Shown one piece after another: positions 15,772 to 21,528 of a DNA stretch of 34,501 nucleotides. The notes beneath the pieces are model-generated. The model was not told where the DNA came from. It worked only from the letters and a program-made list of their open reading frames with translations, and did no database searches. Source of the stretch: Candidatus Gagatemarchaeum stordalenia (lineage in GTDB: Archaea; Thermoproteota; Nitrososphaeria; Nitrososphaerales; Gagatemarchaeaceae); the NCBI GenBank assembly GCA_003164815.1, contig PLUF01000044.1, forward strand, positions 1-34,501, written 5' to 3'. Made by a program: the position numbers and the translations under genes. Every line of letters begins with the position of its first letter. Position 1 is the stretch's first letter.

Positions 15772-16386
15772 CTACGTGGTCGCAGGAGCTTCGGTACTGG
15801 GCTCGGTCGGCGGTGTCCCAGCGGCGCTCTGGGCCTCTGTCGCGGCTGAGGGCGCGGTCTCCTGCTGGGCTGCGGGCTCGGTCTGGGCGGCCTCGGTCGG
15901 CAAGGGCTTGGTAGCGACCCTGTCCATTATCGCCTGTGAGACCTCCTCCCTCGTCTTCCCCGCCGTGTCTATCCTCAGCGACTTGGCCATCTCGATCAGC
16001 ATCTGGTCAGCCGTCTTTGCGGGTCCCGGAGGCGCGTTAGTGACGACCGACGAGGGGATAATTGGACCGGCAGGCGCAGCGGCGGACGGAATCGGAGAAC
16101 CGGCCGTGGCTTTCGCTATCTCGGCAGGGCTCGGGTTTCCGGGTATCCCGCCGGCTGCCGCACTGCCCAGTAGGGCGTTGCTTATAGTGTCAATGTTCAG
16201 GTTACCGGAGTTCATCCCCGTCTGCAGCTCTTTGGTAATGCCCTGCAGCTGCTTCGTGGCCCCGTCGAACTGCTTCTTTGCCTGGGCCAGTGTCTTTGCC
16301 ATATCAGGGATCTTCTCCGGACCATAGACCAGGATTCCAGCACCCATGACCAAGATAACGCCCCACTCAAGCACATCCAAAGACAT
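15772..16386 (-). CDS. TatA-like protein with a long Pro/Ala-rich tail
   Basis: A 204-residue protein. Residues 1-20 form the short membrane helix typical of TatA/TatB (WGVILVMGAGILVYG), followed by the hinge YGPEKIPDMA at 21-30 (the family F/Y-G-P-x-K-[LI]-P motif) and an amphipathic helix (KTLAQAKKQFDGATKQLQGI). TatA units form the pore of the twin-arginine pathway, which exports folded proteins. The remaining about 150 residues are unusual for TatA: Ala/Pro/Thr/Ser-rich linkers surround a small helical patch at about 125-155 (TADQMLIEMAKSLRIDTAGK). No tatC lies in this window. The TATA-like palindrome upstream supports the ATG. It could be a specialised TatA/B or a Tat-like adaptor. Confidence 0.85.
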   Translation of the reverse strand: MSLDVLEWGVILVMGAGILVYGPEKIPDMAKTLAQAKKQFDGATKQLQGITKELQTGMNSGNLNIDTISNALLGSAAAGGIPGNPSPAEIAKATAGSPIPSAAAPAGPIIPSSVVTNAPPGPAKTADQMLIEMAKSLRIDTAGKTREEVSQAIMDRVATKPLPTEAAQTEPAAQQETAPSAATEAQSAAGTPPTEPSTEAPATT

Positions 16387-16414
16387 GTTAGATCAGTTGA
16401 TTTCGGTCCGACGC

Positions 16415-16428
16415 CCCTTATTTAAGGG
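16415..16428. promoter_or_regulatory. Near-palindromic TATA region (CCCTTATTTAAGGG)
   Basis: A near-perfect palindrome 29-42 bases before the TatA-like ATG. On the minus strand it reads CCCTTAAATAAGGG, a good TATA-containing element. Because it is almost symmetric it could also fire toward the right, though the M24 gene has its own TATA box at 16590. The rest of 16387-16620 holds no supported gene. Confidence 0.5.
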
Positions 16429-16589
16429 AAGTGACTACCAATGGTGGGAGGAGCGACCCAGGCGCCCTTGGACGCCTGCTCCGTGGTTGGTTGTGACGCA
16501 GGAGCGCGCCCGGTCCCGGCCCCTAGGACTCTCGAAGGCGAAGGGTTCCTGAGACGAGTCCGAGACTCGCTTCCTGAGGGGCTAATAGC

Positions 16590-16600
16590 CACATATAGCG
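16590..16600 (+). promoter_or_regulatory. TATA box of the M24 peptidase-PolX operon
   Basis: CACATATAGCG, 21-31 bases before the ATG at 16621. It decides the start of the peptidase, because the longer frame from 16441 would place this promoter inside the gene. Confidence 0.6.
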
Positions 16601-16620
16601 GATTTGTGCTGGAATGTGGC

Positions 16621-17718
16621 ATGACAAAGGAGGCAGCTCTTCCGAGGATCGAGCGGCTCCGCAGGGGGGTCGCCAAGAAGGGGCTGGAGGGCGTCGTACT
16701 CGTCCCAGGCCCGAACATCGAATACTACACAGGTGTACGCTCGCAGCTGCTGGAGCGTCCCTTCCTCCTCTTCGTGCCGAAGGAAGGAGACCCCCAACTA
16801 GTCGCGCCGACCCTCGAGTCGGGGCCCTACACCAGGTCGCCGGTCAAGATCGGGGTGCACAGCTGGGACGATGCGAGCGGTCCTTCCGGGGCCTTCGCCG
16901 CCCTCCGAAGGCAGGTGGACCTCACGGGCGAGTGGGGGTTCGAGGGTCGAGTCCCGTTCGGGTACCTGACCCACGTCATGGGCAGCGGGATCGAGCTTCG
17001 CTCCGCTGACCCGATCCTTCAATCCATCCGGGAGATCAAGGAGGCCTCCGAGATTGCGCTCCTGAAGGAGGCAGCCAAGGCGCTCGGCAAGGGATTCCTG
17101 AAGGTCCCTGAGTTCATGAGAGAGGGCATGACAGAACTCGAGCTCTCCGGCGCGCTCAAGGAGGAGATATTCACCTCCGGAGGGGAGTCGGTGGACTTCT
17201 GCATGGTGCAGGCAGGCGACCACGCGGCCGACCCCCACTGGGCGGGGTCCAAGCGGAAGATAACGAAAGGGCTCGGGGTCGTGATAGACGCCGGGTGCAC
17301 AGTCTCCGGATACAACGCCGACATTACGAGGACTTTCCTCCTCGGCAAGAACGAGGAGCTGGAGGAGGCTTACGGGGATGTGCTCCACGCCCAGAAGAAG
17401 GGCATCAAGGCGGTCGCGCCCGGGAGGATGGTCGGGGAGGTGGACGCCGCGACCAGGAACCCCCTCGAGGCGAAGGGCCTCGGGAAGTACTTCTTCCACA
17501 GGACTGGTCACGGCCTTGGCCTAGAGATCCATGAGGAGCCGTACATAGTATCGCGCGGGAGGAAGTCGCTCAGGCCGGGCATGGTCTTCACGGTCGAGCC
17601 GGGCGTATACCTGGCGGGACGGTACGGAGTGAGGATAGAGGACAACGTCACCGTGACGCCTGAGGGCTGCGACGTCATGACGCGATCGGTCCCCAAGGAA
17701 TTCGGCTGGTGGAAGTGA
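16621..17718 (+). CDS. M24-family metallopeptidase (Xaa-Pro dipeptidase/aminopeptidase)
   Basis: A 365-residue two-domain peptidase. The N-terminal creatinase-like domain (about residues 5-130, with VVLVPGPNIEYYTGV) precedes the pita-bread catalytic domain. All five metal ligands are visible: Asp in VVIDAG, Asp in GYNADITRTF, His in HRTGHGLGLEIHEEP, Glu in TVEPGVYL and Glu in GVRIEDNVTV. These enzymes cut the bond before proline in short peptides and act in cytoplasmic peptide turnover. ATG 16621 is chosen over ATG 16441: the upstream 60 codons show no family match and contain the TATA box. The stop overlaps the PolX start (TGATG), so the two are coupled. Confidence 0.95.
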   Translation: MTKEAALPRIERLRRGVAKKGLEGVVLVPGPNIEYYTGVRSQLLERPFLLFVPKEGDPQLVAPTLESGPYTRSPVKIGVHSWDDASGPSGAFAALRRQVDLTGEWGFEGRVPFGYLTHVMGSGIELRSADPILQSIREIKEASEIALLKEAAKALGKGFLKVPEFMREGMTELELSGALKEEIFTSGGESVDFCMVQAGDHAADPHWAGSKRKITKGLGVVIDAGCTVSGYNADITRTFLLGKNEELEEAYGDVLHAQKKGIKAVAPGRMVGEVDAATRNPLEAKGLGKYFFHRTGHGLGLEIHEEPYIVSRGRKSLRPGMVFTVEPGVYLAGRYGVRIEDNVTVTPEGCDVMTRSVPKEFGWWK

Positions 17719-19409
17719 TGAGGAACCACGACGTCGCCGAGCTGCTGGAGAGACTCTCCCTGCTCTCGGAGGCGAGTGGTGAAGACAGGTTCAAGGCGAT
17801 AGCCTACAGGAGAGCCGCGACGAGCATCAAGAACCTTGGCGAGGACGTCGACGAGGTCCGGAAGCGGGGCGAGCTCACCCAGATACAGTACATCGGCGAG
17901 GGCATAGCGAAGAAGATCGACGAGTACCTCAGGACAGGCAAGCTCGAGTTCATGGAGAGGCTGGAGAAGGACGTCCCCGAGGGGACCCTCGAGCTCATGC
18001 AGGTGTCCGGCATCGGGCCGAGGACCGCCTACAAGCTCTCGAAGGATTACGGAGTGAAGAGCGTGGCCCAGCTCAAAGCCGACCTTGGTGAAGGGAGGCT
18101 GAAGGACGCCCTCGGCGAAGTGATGTCGAAGAGAATCCTCGAATCGGTCGAGAAGATGAAGACCGGGCAGTCGAGGATGCTCATGGTCGAGGCGCTCTAC
18201 CTCTCGCGGGACCTCGTCGGGTACTTCGAGAACCATGGAGTGAAGGTGGACGTGGCTGGAAGCCTTAGAAGAGGCAAGAGCACAGTTGGCGACCTCGACA
18301 TCCTCTGCAACGACAAGGCGGGGGCCGACCTCCTTGTGGAGTATCCCGGAGTGGAGAGGGTAATCGAGAAGGGGCCCACGAAGACGAGCGTCTTCCTGAA
18401 GAACGGCGTCCAGGTGGACGTCCGGGTCCTCGGGACCGAGGGGTACGGGGCGGCCCTCCTGTACTTCACCGGCTCGAAGGAGCACAACATTCTGCTCCGC
18501 AACATCGCAATCGGAAAAGGCTGGAAGCTTAACGAGTACGGGCTCTTCGAGACGAAGACCGGAGACAGAGTCGCAGGGAAGAGCGAGACCGAGGTCTACG
18601 AGAAGCTTGGGCTGGGGTTCATCCCGCCCGAACTGAGGGAGGCGACGGGAGAGATCGAGGCGTCGAGGGAGGGGAGGCTCCCCCACCTCGTGGAGGCGAG
18701 GGACCTCCAGGGAGACCTCCAGATGCACACGACGTGGAGCGACGGCGCCGACGAGCTCGACAAGATGGCGCGGGCGGCGAAGGCGAGGGGATACGAGTAC
18801 ATCGCCGTCACGGACCACTCTTTCTCGGTCGGGATAGCGAACGGCCTCTCAGAGGAGAGGTTCAGGAAGCAGTGGAAGGCGATAGACCAGCTAAACGAGG
18901 AGTTGAAGCCGTTCAGGATACTCAAGGGCGTCGAGGCCGAGGTGAGGTCGGACGGGAGCCTCGACTATGACCGCCCATTCCTGGAGAACTTCGACATGGT
19001 CGGCGCCTCGATCCACCAGACGTACAGGCAGAGTCCCGAGAAGCTGACGGACAGGGCGCTCAAGGCGCTCTCGCACCCCTCGGTGGACGTCCTCTTCCAC
19101 CCCACCAACCGGTTGATCGGGAAGAGGGAGGGTAACCCCATCGACCTGCCCAAGATCATCGCGACCGCCCGGGACAACGGAAAGATGCTGGAGATCGACG
19201 GGTCCCCGATGAGGCTGGACCTGGACGAGGTGTGGGCCCGTAAGGCGATGGAGGAGGGAGTGACACTGATGATCGACTCCGACGCGCACAGCACCGGCGA
19301 GCTCGAGAACGTCGAGTACGGCACCATCGTGGCCAGAAGGGCGTGGCTCGAGAAGAAGAATGTGGCGAACGCGCTACCCCTCAGAGGACTACTCAAGAAA
19401 CTCACTTGA
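17718..19409 (+). CDS. polX: DNA polymerase/3'-5' exonuclease PolX
   Basis: A 563-residue family X polymerase with a C-terminal PHP nuclease domain, used in gap-filling repair. Residues about 1-85 form the 8-kDa-like domain, with a helix-hairpin-helix at QYIGEGIAKKIDEYL and a second at MQVSGIGPRTAYKL (about 94-107). The catalytic site is GSLRRGKSTVGDLDI at 181-195 with D192 and D194, and the third Asp is D234 (VQVDVRV). The PHP domain begins near 330 with GDLQMHTTWSDG; the position that is often the first His is Gln here. It continues with VTDHS, IHQ, HPTNR and DSDAHS. ATG 17718 overlaps the peptidase stop; an in-frame GTG at 17709 is possible but less likely. Confidence 0.95.
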   Translation: MRNHDVAELLERLSLLSEASGEDRFKAIAYRRAATSIKNLGEDVDEVRKRGELTQIQYIGEGIAKKIDEYLRTGKLEFMERLEKDVPEGTLELMQVSGIGPRTAYKLSKDYGVKSVAQLKADLGEGRLKDALGEVMSKRILESVEKMKTGQSRMLMVEALYLSRDLVGYFENHGVKVDVAGSLRRGKSTVGDLDILCNDKAGADLLVEYPGVERVIEKGPTKTSVFLKNGVQVDVRVLGTEGYGAALLYFTGSKEHNILLRNIAIGKGWKLNEYGLFETKTGDRVAGKSETEVYEKLGLGFIPPELREATGEIEASREGRLPHLVEARDLQGDLQMHTTWSDGADELDKMARAAKARGYEYIAVTDHSFSVGIANGLSEERFRKQWKAIDQLNEELKPFRILKGVEAEVRSDGSLDYDRPFLENFDMVGASIHQTYRQSPEKLTDRALKALSHPSVDVLFHPTNRLIGKREGNPIDLPKIIATARDNGKMLEIDGSPMRLDLDEVWARKAMEEGVTLMIDSDAHSTGELENVEYGTIVARRAWLEKKNVANALPLRGLLKKLT

Positions 19410-19412
19410 TTC

Positions 19413-19425
19413 TCGAAACGCTTTT
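19413..19425 (+). promoter_or_regulatory. tRNA-type promoter element, upstream copy
   Basis: TCGAAACGCTTTT begins 39 bases before the GCGGGGG of the degenerate tRNA copy. The identical 13 bases at 20361 stand at exactly the same distance from the intact tRNA-Leu gene, so promoter and gene were duplicated together. Confidence 0.6.
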
Positions 19426-19451
19426 CATTTCTGTGCGGAGCCCAAGCATTC

Positions 19452-19517
19452 GCGGGGGTAGCTAAGCCTGGCTAACAGCGCGGGAGGGACTCGCGATTAA
19501 CCTGCTTGGGACTTAAA
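19452..19517 (+). pseudogene. Degenerate 5' half of a tRNA-Leu(UAA) copy
   Basis: This starts with the same acceptor strand GCGGGGG as the intact gene at 20400, then a D arm of identical layout (GCT, 13-base loop with GG, AGC). An insert of about 26 bases takes the place of the junction intron, and then TGGGACTTAA, the 5' anticodon stem with a UAA anticodon. After that the match stops: there is no TCCCA partner, variable arm or T arm. A CCCCCGCA at 19555-19562 could pair with the acceptor strand, but the 17 bases before it cannot form a T arm. I read this as a decayed or truncated copy; a half-gene that works in trans cannot be excluded. Confidence 0.5.
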
Positions 19518-19605
19518 TGGAAGTCTAGACTACAGTCTTACGAACAAGCACAATCCCCCGCATTCTTCCAGCCCGAGGAGCAAAAGTCAGTCGGACCTTG
19601 TCCGA

Positions 19606-20355
19606 TTGTATCTTTCGGGAAAAAGCCTGGCAAGAATACAGGCAGAGACGGGAGTCCCTCATGAGACGGCGAGGCTAATCCTTCATCGCAAGGGAATCCG
19701 GTTTCGCCACGTTCATGCAATTCTTCATCCTGTCGTGAGGATGCTGAATTTCGAGGCTGCTTTGCTGTTGGGCCTTCATGCCGGAGACGGCCATCTCTCT
19801 GACAGTTGGGGCATTTCCGTCGGCGGCGAAGATCGTGAAATGCTCAAGGCCGTGGTTACGCTAGTCGAGTCAATCCTTGGGGTCGAGCCTTACATCGACG
19901 TTCGATCGGACAACTACTTCATTGTCAGGTCTGCGAAAGACCAAGTCCGACAATTCTTCAGAGACTATGGATTTCCTCGGGGGAAGAAGGCGGGAATCGT
20001 TCGTGTGCCTGAAGCGGTAATGGAAAGTGAGAACCCAAGGATTTGGACCGGGTTTCTCCGAGGCGCATTCAGTTCGGATGGTTCCTTTTGGTACAAGAGA
20101 AGATGGGGTCAGTGCAGGTTTGAAGTTTCTAGTCCTTGGTTCAGGGACGGATTCGTTGAGCTCGCGCACAGACTTGGTTTTGAGTTTCGTAGCTACAACT
20201 ACATGCATAATGGTGGAGATAACAAGCTTCCACTGCACTTGGCATATCTCGGAACGAGAGACGAAGTCCGCCGGTGGATGGAAAGCGTGGGTTCCATTTC
20301 GGATACCCATTTGAGAAGATATAGCGAATGGAAGACCGGGATCTGGGCTGAGTAG
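19606..20355 (+). CDS. LAGLIDADG homing endonuclease
   Basis: A 249-residue protein with two LAGLIDADG helices, so probably a monomeric double-motif enzyme that cuts a long DNA target and promotes its own spread. Motif 1 is LLLGLHAGDG (D61) and motif 2 is FLRGAFSSDG (D158), each followed by the expected beta-strands. A helix-turn-helix lies at the N-terminus (GKSLARIQAETGVPHETARL). TTG 19606 is the only standard start close to it, but the frame stays open back to 19501 and codes DLVRLYLSGKS, which completes the HTH, so the true start may lie upstream with a rare codon. The gene is less GC-rich than its neighbours, as expected for a mobile element. It sits between two tRNA-Leu copies. Confidence 0.85.
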   Translation: MYLSGKSLARIQAETGVPHETARLILHRKGIRFRHVHAILHPVVRMLNFEAALLLGLHAGDGHLSDSWGISVGGEDREMLKAVVTLVESILGVEPYIDVRSDNYFIVRSAKDQVRQFFRDYGFPRGKKAGIVRVPEAVMESENPRIWTGFLRGAFSSDGSFWYKRRWGQCRFEVSSPWFRDGFVELAHRLGFEFRSYNYMHNGGDNKLPLHLAYLGTRDEVRRWMESVGSISDTHLRRYSEWKTGIWAE

Positions 20356-20360
20356 AAGAG

Positions 20361-20373
20361 TCGAAACGCTTTT
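20361..20373 (+). promoter_or_regulatory. tRNA-Leu promoter element
   Basis: TCGAAACGCTTTT, 27-39 bases before the first base of the mature tRNA. Its AT-rich end (CGCTTTT) fits the TATA position of archaeal tRNA genes. Confidence 0.6.
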
Positions 20374-20428
20374 GACAGATGTTTCGAGCAGAATCAGCCG
20401 CGGGGGTTGCTGAGCTTGGCCAAAAGCG

Positions 20429-20448
20429 TCTCCGAGACGGTGGAAGCG
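20429..20448 (+). other. Noncanonical intron of tRNA-Leu (D-arm/anticodon junction)
   Basis: A 20-base insert between G26 and position 27. AAGCG occurs both just before it and at its end, so the exact boundaries can slide by up to five bases. It contains the self-complementary GTCTCCGAGAC (20428-20438). Removal restores a normal D-arm to anticodon-stem distance. Confidence 0.65.
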
Positions 20449-20459
20449 TGGGACTTAAG

Positions 20460-20484
20460 TTCGCAACGGGAAGATCGTTGAGAT
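20460..20484 (+). other. Canonical-position intron of tRNA-Leu (37/38)
   Basis: A 25-base insert in the anticodon loop directly 3' of position 37. It has its own hairpin, CAACG (20464-20468) with CGTTG (20476-20480). This fits a bulge-helix-bulge intron cut by the archaeal tRNA splicing endonuclease. Confidence 0.75.
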
Positions 20485-20588
20485 ATCCCATCCCCTAGGG
20501 GTTCGTGGGTTCGAATCCCACCCCCCGCATACAAACATGATTCTTCGGGACGGCTGCCATTTCGCAGTCCAAAGGGCGCGAACAAGAA

Positions 20589-20597
20589 GGTATATCC
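20589..20597 (+). promoter_or_regulatory. TATA-like box for the SDR gene
   Basis: GGTATATCC lies 35-43 bases before the TTG at 20632. It leaves a short leader containing GAGAGGGCAGG, a possible ribosome site. Confidence 0.5.
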
Positions 20598-20631
20598 CCA
20601 CTAAAAACAGAAAAACCTCGAGAGGGCAGGA

Positions 20632-21522
20632 TTGAGCAAACAAGATCAAAACTGGGTTGCGGGAAGGACGTGCATGATAACAGGGAGCAACTCGGGCATC
20701 GGGAAGGAGACGGCAGCGGCGCTCGCTGGGATGGGAGCCTCGGTGTTCATGGTGTGCAGGGACCCCGCGAAGGGGGAGGCGGCCAGGAAGGAGGTGGTTT
20801 CGCGCAGCGGAGCAAGCGACGAGAGGGTGACACTCATGATCGCCGACCTCGCTTCGCTCGACTCGGTGCGGCAGCTTGCGAGGGACTTCCTGGGCAAGAA
20901 CCAGAAGCTCGACGTGCTCATCAACAACGCGGGACTGATCCTCGGAAAGAGGAGCCTGACGAAGGACGGGCTCGAGACGACGTTCGAGGTGAACTATCTC
21001 TCCCACTTCCTGCTGTCGAACCTGCTCCTCGGGGCAATCAAGTCGGCGGCGCCCTCCAGGATAATCAACGTCAGCTCCGAGGCACACTTTCGCGGGCACA
21101 TCGATTTCGAGGACCTACAGGGCGAGAAGAGATTCGGAGCCGGCAAATCCTACTCCCAGTCCAAGCTCGCGCAGGTGCTCTTCACTCACGAGCTGTCCAA
21201 GAGGCTGGCCGGGACAGGTGTCACCGTGAACAGCCTGCACCCAGGGGTCGTTGGGACAAACTGGGGGCGCCACTCGGTGGGCGCGATGAGCGTGGGAATC
21301 AGGCTCGCAAGCCCCTTCATGACGAGCCCAAAGAAGGGTGCCGAGACATCCGTCTACCTCGCATCCTCACCCGACGTTTCAGGCGTCACCGGCAAGTACT
21401 TCTCGAAGAAGCGGGAGGAGAAGTCGTCGGACGAGTCATACGACGAGGCGGTCGCGCTGCGGCTGTGGAACGTAAGCATGGTCCTCGCAGGCCTCTCAGA
21501 CGAGCAGAGAACGGCAGGATAG
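20632..21522 (+). CDS. Short-chain dehydrogenase/reductase, retinol-dehydrogenase-like
   Basis: A 296-residue NAD(P)-dependent oxidoreductase of the extended retinol dehydrogenase / WW-oxidoreductase type. Visible: cofactor motif TGSNSGIG (about residues 18-25), VCRD after the second strand, DLASL, NNAG (about 100), NVSSEAHF, and the catalytic YSQSK (Tyr and Lys four apart) near 180, then NSLHPGVVGTNWG. Such enzymes reduce or oxidise hydrophobic alcohols and aldehydes, but the substrate is unknown here. TTG is the only start at the right place for the Rossmann fold. Its stop lies seven bases from that of the convergent S53 protease gene. It appears monocistronic. Confidence 0.92.
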   Translation: MSKQDQNWVAGRTCMITGSNSGIGKETAAALAGMGASVFMVCRDPAKGEAARKEVVSRSGASDERVTLMIADLASLDSVRQLARDFLGKNQKLDVLINNAGLILGKRSLTKDGLETTFEVNYLSHFLLSNLLLGAIKSAAPSRIINVSSEAHFRGHIDFEDLQGEKRFGAGKSYSQSKLAQVLFTHELSKRLAGTGVTVNSLHPGVVGTNWGRHSVGAMSVGIRLASPFMTSPKKGAETSVYLASSPDVSGVTGKYFSKKREEKSSDESYDEAVALRLWNVSMVLAGLSDEQRTAG

Positions 21523-21528
21523 AAGGAA

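Larger units (their letters stand above)
20400..20529 (+). tRNA. tRNA-Leu(UAA) with two introns
   Basis: All parts of a type II tRNA can be traced: acceptor GCGGGGG (20400-20406) pairing with CCCCCGC (20522-20528) plus A73; D stem GCT/AGC; anticodon stem TGGGA (20449-20453) with TCCCA (20486-20490); loop CTTAAG plus A with anticodon UAA; variable arm with stem CCCC/GGGG (20491-20504); T arm GTGGG-TTCGAAT-CCCAC (20505-20521). Two inserts must be removed: about 20 bases at 20429-20448 at the D-arm/anticodon-stem junction, and about 25 bases at 20460-20484 at the canonical 37/38 position. The mature length would be 85 bases plus CCA, which is not encoded. Confidence 0.9.

Noticed and set aside
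16441-16620. N-terminal extension of the M24 peptidase
   Set aside because: The 60 codons show no family similarity and contain a TATA box at the right distance from ATG 16621.
17709-17717. GTG start for PolX
   Set aside because: ATG 17718 overlaps the peptidase stop (TGATG), a usual coupled start; the GTG would add only three residues.
17508-18818. 436-residue open frame antisense to PolX and the peptidase
   Set aside because: Composition is Leu/Val/Arg/His-rich shadow sequence of a GC-rich gene, with no motifs; the plus-strand genes are certain.
19452-19562. A functional tRNA closed by GCGGGGG and CCCCCGC
   Set aside because: The acceptor strands could pair, but the 17 bases before CCCCCGC cannot form a T arm, there is no anticodon-stem partner and no variable arm. 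Treated as a degenerate copy.
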